From contig QBML01000017.1 in the NCBI GenBank assembly GCA_003242085.1, forward strand, positions 49,030-113,029: a stretch of 64,000 nucleotides of DNA, in the 5' to 3' direction. Positions within the stretch are counted from its first letter, which is position 1. Every line of letters begins with the position of its first letter. This DNA is from Pseudanabaena frigida. GTDB taxonomy: Bacteria > Cyanobacteriota > Cyanobacteriia > Pseudanabaenales > Pseudanabaenaceae. The translations under genes and the position numbers were made by a program. Shown here in pieces: positions 51,068 through 60,900 of the stretch. Below the pieces are notes generated by a model that was not told the origin of the DNA, made no database searches, and saw only the letters and a program-made list of their open reading frames with translations.

Positions 51068-51468
51068 TGTTGCTTCTCGATACATCAGGCTTACTCTGCT
51101 ACATTCATACTAGCGAGCCGCAACATCCTAGCGCAGTCAAAGCCTTCGATGCAGCTCATACTTATCTGACCCATAGCTATGTTCTATCAGAATTTGTCGC
51201 CTTATCCCAAGTGCGAAACTTACCACGAATCAACGCTCTCACTTTCGTGAAAGACTTATTAGAACATCCAGATATTGAAACAATATGGGTTGACGAAGAA
51301 TTACATCAAGAAGCTGTCAATCTTCTATTGAATCGCATGGATAAAACCTATTCATTATGTGATGCAGTGAGCTTCGTCTTGATGCGCCGCCTAGGTCTAA
51401 CCGATGCTCTAACAACAGATCGCCATTTTGAACAGGAAGGTTTTGTAAGGTTGTTAACCATGTCTTGA
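51067..51468 (+). CDS. vapC: PIN-domain toxin (VapC type)
   Basis: This 133-residue protein starts at GTG 51067. The first catalytic Asp is in LLLDTSGLL. The second acidic site is in SEFVALSQV, then SLCDAVSFVLM and LTTDRHFEQEGF. All four acidic positions are present, so it is probably an active RNase. A terminator-like structure is not visible before the ndhF3 promoter region. Confidence 0.88.
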   Translation: MLLLDTSGLLCYIHTSEPQHPSAVKAFDAAHTYLTHSYVLSEFVALSQVRNLPRINALTFVKDLLEHPDIETIWVDEELHQEAVNLLLNRMDKTYSLCDAVSFVLMRRLGLTDALTTDRHFEQEGFVRLLTMS

Positions 51469-51582
51469 CTAAAATCTAATCATAAGCCTGACACCTTCTT
51501 TCTCTGCCTGCTATCGGAATAAGTTATTTTATCAATTCCTAATTTTCAGTTAGCCTAGTCACCGCAAAATCTCTACTATAGT

Positions 51583-51606
51583 AATCATAGATAAAAATCG
51601 ATGATT
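51583..51606 (+). promoter_or_regulatory. Inverted repeat upstream of ndhF3, possible LysR-type regulator site
   Basis: AATCAT and ATGATT are inverted copies 12 bases apart, 81 bases before the ndhF3 start. Cyanobacterial ndhF3 operons are controlled by the LysR-type regulator NdhR/CcmR. The site is inferred from position and symmetry, not from a consensus match. Confidence 0.35.
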
Positions 51607-51686
51607 GCGGGTATTTTCATTTAGAGATATCTTTGCAATAATCATAGAAATTTAGTTATGGTTTTTTAATTATAAATAGAGATTAT

Positions 51687-53522
51687 ATGATAAACAACTG
51701 GCTGGACACAATCTGGCTGATTCCTTGCTATTCCCTCCTGGGAGCGGCACTTTCGGCGATCTGGTTTCCTGGGATCACCCGTAAAACAGGACCCAGACCA
51801 GCGGGTTACATTAATATCTTGATGACTTTTTTATCCTTAATTCATGCGATCGCCGCCTTGAACGCAGCTTGGGGACAGCCAGCACAGGAGATATCCTTTC
51901 CTTGGTTAACTGTCGGTGGGCTAAACTTCACTATCGATTTGGAAATCTCACCGATCACGATTGGGGCGATCGCTCTAATTGCGGGAATTAACTTGCTCGC
52001 TCAGATCTATGCCGTGGGCTACATGGAAATGGATTGGGGCTGGGGTCGATTTTTTGCACTACTAGCATTGTTTGAATCGGGGATGTGCTCTCTTGCTCTA
52101 TGTAATTCCCTTTTCTTTAGTTATGTCATTCTCGAAATTCTGACTTTAGGAACTTATCTTCTAGTCGGGATCTGGTATAACCAATCCCTAGTAGTGACAG
52201 GTGCAAGAGATGCCTTCTTAACGAAGCGGGTAGGCGATCTATTTCTGTTAATGGGTGTAGTAGGACTACTACCCTTAACAGGTACTTGGAACTTTACCGA
52301 ACTTGCACAATGGGCAAGTGCAACAACTATCGATCCTAATGTAATTACTTTAGTTACGCTCGCCCTCCTAGTTGGTCCAATGGGAAAATGCGCCCAATTC
52401 CCACTTCATCTCTGGTTAGATGAAGCAATGGAAGGGCCGCTACCTAGCACTATTCTTCGGAATACTGTAGTTGTTGCCACAGGTGCTTGGGTATTGGTGA
52501 AATTGCAACCAATCTTTGCTCTATCTCCCATAACGCAGCAGGTGATGATTGGAGTTGGTGCTTCGACTGCTTTAGGTGCTGTAGCGATCGCGATCGCGCA
52601 GATTGACATAAAACGCGCCCTCTCTTATCTGACCAGTGCCTATATGGGAATCATTTTTATCGCTGTTGGAGTTGGTGAAGTCCATAGTGCCTATATTTTG
52701 ATTGTGGCTCATGCCCTCGCGATCGGATTGTTGTTGATGGCAGTGGGTAGCATTATTTCCAACACGGTTAGCCAAGATCTTACCTTGATGGGAGGGTTAT
52801 GGAGCCGCCGCCCAATCTCTGGTTTGTGCTTTTTAATCGGTGCGATCGCCCTAGTTGCTCTCCCTCCGTTTGGTAGTTTTTGGGCAATGGCGGATTTAAT
52901 ATCTCATCTTTGGCCAGGTCATGCCGCGCTCGCAATATTACTGTTGATCATCAATGGATTGATGGCTTTTAGTTTAATGCGTGTGTTCGGACTGATTTGG
53001 GGAGGTAAACCCAAACAGATGACGGAAAGATCCGTCGAACCTCTATGGCTAATCGTTTTACCGATGACGATCCTTGCAGGACTTGTTTTGCATACACCGC
53101 AACTGTTCGCCACCTTGGGAATTATCCCCGATTGGTCGGCAGCATACAGTCTTGATGCCCTGCTTTTATCAGGCTCAAGTCTTGCAGGATTGAGTACTGG
53201 TGCATATCTCTATCTAAACGATCGCGTGACTAAGCCGATCCAGATTCCTTGGCATGGACTGCAAAGCTTCCTCGCCAATGATTTTTATACTCCCAAGCTT
53301 TACAAAGTCACAATTGTGGGACTGGTGGATGGCATATCTCAGCGTATGTATTGGTTTGATCGCTTTTTTGTAGATGGTGTCGGCAATCTGTTTGGATTGG
53401 CAACTCTATTTAGCGGTCAAAATCTTCGCTACAGCACTTTCGGTCAGTTACAACTCTATACGCTGACGATTATGGTCGGAATTGGAGTTCTACTTTTATT
53501 GCTATTCAATCGTACTCTCTAG
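51687..53522 (+). CDS. ndhF3: NAD(P)H-quinone oxidoreductase subunit NdhF3
   Basis: This 611-residue membrane protein has about 14-16 helices and the antiporter-like core (KRVGDLFLLMGVVGLLPLTGTWNF, then GKCAQFPLHLWLDEAMEGPLPSTIL, and ASTALGAVAIAIAQIDIKRALSY). It belongs to the CO2-uptake branch, NDH-1MS, not respiratory NdhF1. It is first in the operon ndhF3-ndhD3-cupA-cupS. It helps couple ferredoxin oxidation to CO2 hydration. Confidence 0.93.
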   Translation: MINNWLDTIWLIPCYSLLGAALSAIWFPGITRKTGPRPAGYINILMTFLSLIHAIAALNAAWGQPAQEISFPWLTVGGLNFTIDLEISPITIGAIALIAGINLLAQIYAVGYMEMDWGWGRFFALLALFESGMCSLALCNSLFFSYVILEILTLGTYLLVGIWYNQSLVVTGARDAFLTKRVGDLFLLMGVVGLLPLTGTWNFTELAQWASATTIDPNVITLVTLALLVGPMGKCAQFPLHLWLDEAMEGPLPSTILRNTVVVATGAWVLVKLQPIFALSPITQQVMIGVGASTALGAVAIAIAQIDIKRALSYLTSAYMGIIFIAVGVGEVHSAYILIVAHALAIGLLLMAVGSIISNTVSQDLTLMGGLWSRRPISGLCFLIGAIALVALPPFGSFWAMADLISHLWPGHAALAILLLIINGLMAFSLMRVFGLIWGGKPKQMTERSVEPLWLIVLPMTILAGLVLHTPQLFATLGIIPDWSAAYSLDALLLSGSSLAGLSTGAYLYLNDRVTKPIQIPWHGLQSFLANDFYTPKLYKVTIVGLVDGISQRMYWFDRFFVDGVGNLFGLATLFSGQNLRYSTFGQLQLYTLTIMVGIGVLLLLLFNRTL

Positions 53523-53537
53523 TTCGAGAAAGAAACT

Positions 53538-55076
53538 ATGCCTAACATACTCAGCACCTTAATTTGGTTGCCAACGATCGGCGCCCTAGCGATCGCACTG
53601 TTACCTAAAAACCAGTCAAAAACAGGAGCAGCGATCGTTGCTAGTGCAATTTTAGTTCTTAACTTTTTGCTTCTCCGCCAATTTGACTCCACCATCCCAG
53701 ATTTTCAATTAGTTGAAAATCTGCCTTGGTTGGATAATCTGGGATTGAATTACAGTCTCGGCATTGATGGACTATCGCTGCCTCTAGTAGTTTTAAATGG
53801 TTTCCTCACTTGGTTAGTTGTTTGTTTTTGCGATCGGCAAATCAAGGATCGCTCTCAACTCTTCTATGTATTAATGCTATTAATTCATGCAGGAGTTAGT
53901 GGTGCAATTCTCTCTACGAATACATTGCTATTTGTCCTATTTTATGAATTAGAGTTGATTCCCCTCTATCTAGTGATTGCAGTCTGGGGAGGATCTCAAC
54001 GCAGCTATGCCGCTACAAAGTTTCTCATCTTCACCGCCATCTCTGGCATTCTTGTTTTAGTAGGCTTTCTTGCTTTAGGTTGGCTATCTGCAAGCCCTAC
54101 CCCGATCTTTGACTACTCTGCTCTCCAATCTCTCTCATTGCCTCTAAACATCCAAATAGTTCTTTTACTAGTATTACTATTAGGTTTTGGTATCAAAGCG
54201 CCTTTCGTTCCCTTTCATACTTGGTTGCCTGATACCTATGTAGAATCTACTACGCCAACGGTAATGATACTAGGTGGTATTGTCGCTAAATTAGGAACCT
54301 ATGGTATATTTCGCTTTTGCGTCGGTTTATTCCCTGAAGCTTGGACTTTGATTGCGCCTTGGGTTGCTCTATGGGCTGGGTTAGGGGTCTTATATGGCGC
54401 AATGACTGCGATCGCCCAAAAGGACATCAAGCGGATGGTTGCCTATAGTTCTATCGGTCATATGAGCTATATTCTCTTGGCAGCAGCAGCGGCCACACCT
54501 CTGAGCTTGGCAGGAGGAATTGGGCAAATGGTGAGTCATGGTTTAGTACTCGCGCTACTGTTTTATCTAGTAGGTGTAATCGAAGAGAAGGTTGGTACTC
54601 GCGATCTCGATGTTTTAAACGGATTATTAAATCCTTTGCGAGGGCTACCTACTACTAGTGCATTACTGATTTTAGGAGGTATGGCAAGTGCTGGAATTCC
54701 AGGTCTAGTAGGATTTATTGCCGAATTCTTGATTTTTCAGGGAAGTTACTCTAAGTTCCCAATTCCTACAATCTTTTCCATTATTGGTACTGGTCTAACG
54801 GCAGTTTATTTTGTGATTTTGCTGAATCGCACCTGTTTTGGCAAATTAGATAATGCCACTGCCTATTATCCAAAAGTAAGCGGTCTAGAACAATTACCAG
54901 CCGTAATTCTAACTGGATTGATTATATTTCTGGGAGTTCAGCCAGTATGGTTGTTTCGGTGGAGCGAAGCCAGTGCCTTACAACTTGTAGCTCGTATGCC
55001 TGAGGCTCCTATCCTAGTCGCAGAAAAGGCTTCGACTCAGATTGATAATCTTATATTCTCTGAAAAAACGAAATAA
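53538..55076 (+). CDS. ndhD3: NAD(P)H-quinone oxidoreductase subunit NdhD3
   Basis: This 512-residue NdhD has the Nqo13-type core (YELELIPLYLVIAVWGG, GIKAPFVPFHTWLPDTYVESTTPTVMIL, and AQKDIKRMVAYSSIGHM). Its place between ndhF3 and cupA marks it as NdhD3. It is separated from ndhF3 by 15 bases. It forms the distal proton-pumping arm of NDH-1MS. Confidence 0.94.
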   Translation: MPNILSTLIWLPTIGALAIALLPKNQSKTGAAIVASAILVLNFLLLRQFDSTIPDFQLVENLPWLDNLGLNYSLGIDGLSLPLVVLNGFLTWLVVCFCDRQIKDRSQLFYVLMLLIHAGVSGAILSTNTLLFVLFYELELIPLYLVIAVWGGSQRSYAATKFLIFTAISGILVLVGFLALGWLSASPTPIFDYSALQSLSLPLNIQIVLLLVLLLGFGIKAPFVPFHTWLPDTYVESTTPTVMILGGIVAKLGTYGIFRFCVGLFPEAWTLIAPWVALWAGLGVLYGAMTAIAQKDIKRMVAYSSIGHMSYILLAAAAATPLSLAGGIGQMVSHGLVLALLFYLVGVIEEKVGTRDLDVLNGLLNPLRGLPTTSALLILGGMASAGIPGLVGFIAEFLIFQGSYSKFPIPTIFSIIGTGLTAVYFVILLNRTCFGKLDNATAYYPKVSGLEQLPAVILTGLIIFLGVQPVWLFRWSEASALQLVARMPEAPILVAEKASTQIDNLIFSEKTK

Positions 55077-55086
55077 ATAATAAAAT

Positions 55087-56403
55087 ATGAATACGACATT
55101 GAACGCACCAGTCACTAAATTGCCACCTTCTACTCATCCTTACGCGGAAGTAATCCATCGATTGGAAGCAGGTGGCTCGATGTTACCTGATACTCCAGAA
55201 AATCTGATGCAGATAATTGGACTATACAAAGCATATGCTGTGCCAATGGATTTCTACTGGCGGGATTTGCTTTACATAGCTGAACGAGTATTTCTAGAGC
55301 CGATTCCTGCATTCAAATACTTTCTCCCACAAGAATATCTGGACTTACACAATCATTATGCTGGTGATGATGCCGACCTCCGATTTTGGCGAGGTCACGC
55401 TACAGCTCATCAAGAATTGCTAGATTTCATGGCTCAGGGCGAACTGAAAGTAAAAATTCCTAAAATCTTCCATCATCTCTATCACGATCGCATTAACATG
55501 GAGTTTGCCGAAGAATGTATGCGGGCGATGTTATGGCATCGTGGCATGGGAGGAGAATTAGAGCCATACATGGATTCGGTTGAATATCGCCAAAATGCCG
55601 ATCGCGCAATTCGTGCCTTCTTTAAAAACAATCCTGTCATGCTGGGGCTATACAAGCTCTTTCCTGAGATGTTTATGGAGCAATGCCGTCAATCAACCAT
55701 GACCTCGGTCTTAGGATTGTTTTGGGAAGTGATGGCTCCAGTGTTTTTTGAGATGTCGGATATCTATGATGAGGGCGGATTTAAAGGCGTTCCTGACGCA
55801 ATGGATTTTCTGGTGAACGGCATTTTTGCGATCGCTGGTAGACCGATCTATCATCGCGTCAATATCCGAGGTGAATGGTTTGATATTGTTCCTAAATCCA
55901 AAGGTTTTACATGGCTCTACGAAGCAGCATTTCCGTATGTCGAAGCCGTGTTTTATCGTACTTCACCTTTCCGCGGTACTAAATCCTACAATGCTCAAGC
56001 TCATGAAGTTCCTGCCGATCAGCAGGATTTTCATTACGGAATTTTATATGCTGATAAATTTCCTGTAGGTTCAGCGGGAATTCCGCCGACATTATTACAT
56101 CAGGATATGTATCATTTCTTGCCGCAGTATCTAGTGGACTATTACAAAAAGTATTGTCGAGGTGAAGATGATATCTTGATTCAATTAGCGGTCAGTTTTC
56201 AGCGATCGATGTATAACGTTACTTCGGCGGTAATTCAAGCAGGGAGAGCTGCTTTTCTCTATCCACTAGACGATCCCGATCCGAATCATCTTTTGGCGAA
56301 CCGCCATTATTTTGAAGGACAACTCAATCGATTTTGCAATCCTAAATATGGAATGGATAAAGCTGCAAGATTAGCCATGATTCAAGATCAAAATTATCGC
56401 TAG
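55087..56403 (+). CDS. cupA: CO2 hydration protein CupA (ChpY)
   Basis: This 438-residue protein matches CupA/ChpY. A shared core is visible: YPFVEAVFYRTSPF-like residues at the centre (YVEAVFYRTSPFRGTKSY), DADLRFWRGHATAHQELLDF and the late LYPLDDPDPNHLLANRHYFEGQLNRFCN. CupA binds zinc and converts CO2 to bicarbonate at the NdhF3/NdhD3 arm, on the cytoplasmic side of the thylakoid. The gap from ndhD3 is 10 bases. Confidence 0.95.
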   Translation: MNTTLNAPVTKLPPSTHPYAEVIHRLEAGGSMLPDTPENLMQIIGLYKAYAVPMDFYWRDLLYIAERVFLEPIPAFKYFLPQEYLDLHNHYAGDDADLRFWRGHATAHQELLDFMAQGELKVKIPKIFHHLYHDRINMEFAEECMRAMLWHRGMGGELEPYMDSVEYRQNADRAIRAFFKNNPVMLGLYKLFPEMFMEQCRQSTMTSVLGLFWEVMAPVFFEMSDIYDEGGFKGVPDAMDFLVNGIFAIAGRPIYHRVNIRGEWFDIVPKSKGFTWLYEAAFPYVEAVFYRTSPFRGTKSYNAQAHEVPADQQDFHYGILYADKFPVGSAGIPPTLLHQDMYHFLPQYLVDYYKKYCRGEDDILIQLAVSFQRSMYNVTSAVIQAGRAAFLYPLDDPDPNHLLANRHYFEGQLNRFCNPKYGMDKAARLAMIQDQNYR

Positions 56404-56427
56404 TAAAGGAATTAAGAAATTTAAGTT

Positions 56428-56880
56428 ATGACTACAATTGTTGATATCGCTGTTAATAATGAAGGTTTTTCTACACTAGTAACAGCAGTAAGTGCCGCTG
56501 GTTTAGTGGAAGCATTGCAAAGCCCAGGACCATTTACTGTGTTTGCTCCTAATGATGCTGCCTTTGCTAAACTTCCTGCTGGCACGATCGCTACTCTAGT
56601 ACAGAATATTCCACAACTTTCTCGGATTTTGACTTATCATGTCGTCTCTGGAAGGTATAAAAAAGAAGATTTGCTCTATAAGAAATCTTTAACTTCCCTC
56701 GAAGGTTCTCAAATCGATCTCAATATTCTAGATCTTAGTTTTGAAGCTAACAATGCTACAGTGATTGCGGCGGATATCGAAGCTGATAATGGAATTATTC
56801 ATGTAATCGATACAGTGATGCTCATGCGACCTCACTGGTTTTATCCCATTATGGAATCTGGAAGAGTTGGAGTTGTCTAG
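56428..56880 (+). CDS. cupS: CupS, fasciclin-domain subunit of NDH-1MS
   Basis: This 150-residue protein is a single fasciclin (FAS1) domain: [26 protein letters not shown], the [12 protein letters not shown] motif and the YHVVSG motif. Unlike secreted FAS1 proteins it has no signal peptide, consistent with CupS on the cytoplasmic side. It is the last gene of the operon and is followed by a clean terminator. Confidence 0.93.
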   Translation: MTTIVDIAVNNEGFSTLVTAVSAAGLVEALQSPGPFTVFAPNDAAFAKLPAGTIATLVQNIPQLSRILTYHVVSGRYKKEDLLYKKSLTSLEGSQIDLNILDLSFEANNATVIAADIEADNGIIHVIDTVMLMRPHWFYPIMESGRVGVV

Positions 56881-56881
56881 A

Positions 56882-56924
56882 GTAGAAAAAAGAGGTAGTG
56901 CATTGCACTGCCTCTTTTTTCTAC
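56882..56924 (+). terminator. Terminator of the cup operon
   Basis: GTAGAAAAAAGAGGTAGTGC pairs with its complement with one G-U, around a 1- to 3-base loop, then TTTTTT. Confidence 0.9.
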
Positions 56925-56980
56925 GTCTATCGATTGCTATACTTTCTACGATCGCGTTAATATCGCAATCTTCACATTGA

Positions 56981-57090
56981 TATAGCAGTAGCTAGTTATG
57001 TTAGGACAAAAGCAAAACCCAGAAGTGAGTTGCGGCGCTGTGCGCAGCAACTCACTTCTGGGTTTTATGTCTTAACTTACTTGGCTATAG
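56981..57090. repeat. Nested-palindrome repeat, family A, copy with intact ends
   Basis: It runs from TATAGCAGTAG to TTGGCTATAG, with the inner TTAGGACAAAAGCAAAACCC and the stem AAAACCCAGAAGTGAGTTGC around CGGCGCTGTGCGCAG. It is 110 bases long and lies after the cup operon. Confidence 0.85.
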
Positions 57091-57143
57091 CTATATTATT
57101 TTATTAATCTATTAATCACAGATGTACAAACTGGTGAGATACT

Positions 57144-57758
57144 ATGGCACTCAAAATCGGTAGGCTTGAGATTGGGTATCGTTTGCTAGTCTCACTGGCT
57201 GGCATCATGTTCGCCTATGGATGGTTGGGCTTTTATCTATGTACATTGCTACGCTATAGCAATTACCCGATCGCAGGTTGCTTGTTTGTATTGGCAATTG
57301 CCGCGATCGCCGCAATACCCCAAAGCTTAGGAGGTCTTTTGTCGGCGATCGCGGCTGTGGCAAATGTTTACTGGCACTCCGATCTCACCAATAGCCTGAT
57401 TGCCGCGTTCGCTTGTTTGGTGATTTATTTACTTGGATTTCAAGATGTGCGATACGATCCCGCCCCCGATAAAAAACTATCGATCGTGGAGATCCTTGCC
57501 ACCATAATTACGATTGCTTTTACAGTGGCGATCGCGCTTACGCTTTTGCAAAATGTCACTACCATCTGGCTAAATAGCATCGCAATCGGCGCGATCGCTG
57601 GCGCAATTACTTTAATTGGCAAGCAACTCGCCTATACAGATCTGCCCCAAAAGTCGATTTGGCGATTATTTAGCATACTAACTGCAGGTAGCTTGGCGAT
57701 CGGTTTGGCAATCAAAGCGATTTTATTTATCACCACCAAAGAGCCGCAATTGTATTAA
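57144..57758 (+). CDS. Multi-pass membrane protein of unknown function
   Basis: This 204-residue protein has about six hydrophobic segments (starting near residues 12, 44, 63, 88, 118, 140 and 172) and a short cytoplasmic loop with charged residues (GFQDVRYDPAPDKKL). It does not match a family I recognise. It is a single gene between the cup operon and the HpsA-like gene. Confidence 0.55.
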   Translation: MALKIGRLEIGYRLLVSLAGIMFAYGWLGFYLCTLLRYSNYPIAGCLFVLAIAAIAAIPQSLGGLLSAIAAVANVYWHSDLTNSLIAAFACLVIYLLGFQDVRYDPAPDKKLSIVEILATIITIAFTVAIALTLLQNVTTIWLNSIAIGAIAGAITLIGKQLAYTDLPQKSIWRLFSILTAGSLAIGLAIKAILFITTKEPQLY

Positions 57759-57954
57759 GTAGCTGAATACAATTAAATATCTTTAAATATTCTCCCTAAA
57801 CTTGCGAGTGCAGCATAGGTTTAGAGGGGATTTTGTCGAGGTGCTTAGAGGTTGCGATCGTCATTGCGTCATGCTTTGTCCGCTAAATATTTAAATCGTG
57901 GTTATTTTTGCGTCTAGCTTGGGTAGTATATTGCAGTCAGGTTGGTAAAAGTTT

Positions 57955-60900
57955 ATGTCTGATTCTAAGCAAAGCCGTAAAATTAATCGCTTTTTTGCCG
58001 AATTTATCGCCAAGTTAAGAAAATGGCTGAATAAGATCGGTAGCCCAATTCGCATTAGTCGGCGCTTTGTGCGGCAACTGTTAGGAGCATCGCGGGGGCA
58101 AAGAAAAGCAGGCAAAGCTGCTGGTTTTGTATTACCAACCGTGACTTTGGTAACTTTAGTTGTCACTCTACTAGTTGTGACGACCGTAGCTAGATCTTCC
58201 GATCGCGCTAGAACAGCAGCTAACGCTCGTACAGAACAGGTTTTCAAAGTTGCTGCCACACCGATTGTCGATCGCGCCCGTGCCAAAATTGATGCACTAT
58301 TAAATGATGGTAAATTACCGCGTACTACCCCACCTGAACTGACCTTAGATAGTGTAATTACCAGCGACAGTGGGAAGTACACGCTACCAGACGAAACGCG
58401 CTTACAACTTGTCTACGATTTTATTGATACCGCTGCGGCTCTAGCTCCAGATGCCAAAATTAATACTGTTAACGCAGTATCTAGTAAAATTGAGAATAAA
58501 GAATACGTATCGACAGCATGGAAGTTCCCAATCGATACTGACAACAATGGGAAGTTTGATTCTTACGGTTTATACAGTATTCTCTTTCGCACACGCCCAC
58601 CTACGATTAGCAATCGACCAATTGTACCGATTGAGTCAAGAGCGTTACCAATGGATGAGACGACTCTCTCTGGGGCTTGTGTCTCGACTGGCGGTGTAAC
58701 GAATATCGCTGGTGATGGAGGCTGGACAACCTCTAGTGACAATCGACTCCGCAAGTCATTCTTTGTTTATGCAGTTACTGTCCCAATCAAAGATCAGACT
58801 AGTTTTCCTGCTCCCTATGATGCGCTAGCTCTAACTGCTTCAACTCAAAAATTTGAGAAGTACAATGGTGCAACTTCTATTAGTGCGGTTGAATTACAGC
58901 AAGATCGCGCTAGGTCTCCACAAAACAATAATGCGGTATTCTTCGAAGGGGATACGGAACTAGTTAATATCGCCACCTTCCGCTTGAATGGAAGAATTTA
59001 TAGTGCAGGAAATCTCATGGTTGGTGCTGCACCCAGCAACCCAATCACTTTGTATCAAGTCAGTAGTTCTGGTGGTAGCACTGCCTCTACGCCTGCTGCT
59101 ACCACTAATCCTGCCTTACTTGGCTCTTGCTATTACGAGAAGAAGAATAGTGAGATTCTAGTTGCTGGTAACGTCGTCGAGGGAGATGCAGTTACTACGG
59201 ATACTGCTAGCCTATCGGCTACTGCCTCAGGAAAAGTAAATGTTCACTTATTCCTTGGTGCAGGCGTTCCACCAGATACAGTAGCAGGTGGAATCAAAGA
59301 AATTACGGATACTGGTACGCCTGCCTCATCAACTGTAAGCGTCAATAGTACTGTTCCCACTAATCTAAGTTCCGATCTAGCTCTCAATGACTTTGAATAC
59401 AACCGCCGTATTGGAGTCTTAGTCGATGCAGCTGTTAGCCCAACTCGTGGAACCCTAACAGTTACTTTCCCTATCTCTGCCAACTTTAGTTCTAACGATC
59501 TTACGTACTCAAACAAGAAAGATCCAACCTCTGTTCAAGAGGATTTAGTTAAACGGATTCAAGATGAAGCATTGTCCTCTAATGCTGAAGTTGCTGTCGC
59601 TAGAAGATCTGCATACACTGCCTATTTCGGAGAGCGTACTCGTAAGGTATCGTTCCGCGATGTTGCTTTTAACGCTACGCTTGCAGCCGATCCTTCTCCT
59701 TTACTAACAGAAATTCCTGTTACAGGACAGCCAGCAGACTTGGCTCCACCGATTGATTGGATGTTGCCAAGCTTTGCCAATTCAAACTTTGGGAATGCTG
59801 GATTAAGCTTTGCTACTCCTACAAGCTTTAATGGTAAAGGTGGTATTAGTTCTGCTTCAGGGGTCACGCTACTAACAACTGCTAATCGTCTCAATCTCGC
59901 GGCTGGCAATCCAGACACCGTAAGTATAACTAATGAGAGAATGTTGGGCGATCGCGTTTTGGTGGGCAATGGCTTTCCTGCCAAATGGCTGAAATATAAC
60001 ACGATTACGAGTAGTCTTGAGTTTGTTGGAGAAAAGGAGACAAACCCAATTTCTACTGTTGCTTCATCAGTATTTTGGAATGAACCTGATGAAAGTACCG
60101 CAGGTACAGTTGAGCGCTATCGCTTGACCCGTGCGATTCCTCTTAGCAATCTGGGCGTGACCGATCGCGGTGGATTCTGGGAAATCTCTGCTGCACTCAA
60201 TCCCGCTATTAGCGATCCTTTCAACCCAACGATCCTAACCCCAGAAACTTCACCAAGAACTGGTGGTTTGCGCGTAGTTACCAATGCAGGTATCTATAGC
60301 CGTCGCCCTGAAGATACATTTTTACCAAGATTCCGTACTGGCTTAACTGACGATCCAGCTACAGCTTGGGACGAATCGAGTGCACCTCTATGGGATGGAT
60401 CGTCAAATCCAGCGCTGCAACTCAATAATCCAATCACTGGAGATGGAACTGTAGCTGGAGATATTAATGAACTGAAGTTTGCTGCCCAGCGCAACTCAAC
60501 CTATGACACTAACACCGATCGCGAGTTGGAGCCTAGAAACTATGTAGTATGGCCAGACTCGATGCCAATGACGAGTGGTAATGTTCGTTACCTCGACACT
60601 ACCACTACGCCAACAAGAGCGACCCCAGGATATTATCCACGTATTAGTGATGATCCTCTTGTAACAGATAAATGGAGTGCAACCGCAGATCCTCGCAAAG
60701 GCGATCTCCAAATGCGGGCAACGGCAGTCTATCACTACAAATACGATGCCTATAACGCGATCGGCACACCAACGGAATATCAATCCCCGATCGCCTGTGT
60801 CAGTAGCTATTACGATCCATCCACTCCTAATACTGCTAAAAATACGCCATTTGGCGGCGTACCTGCACCTTGGAACCCCTCCACTGCTGGACGTTCTAAT

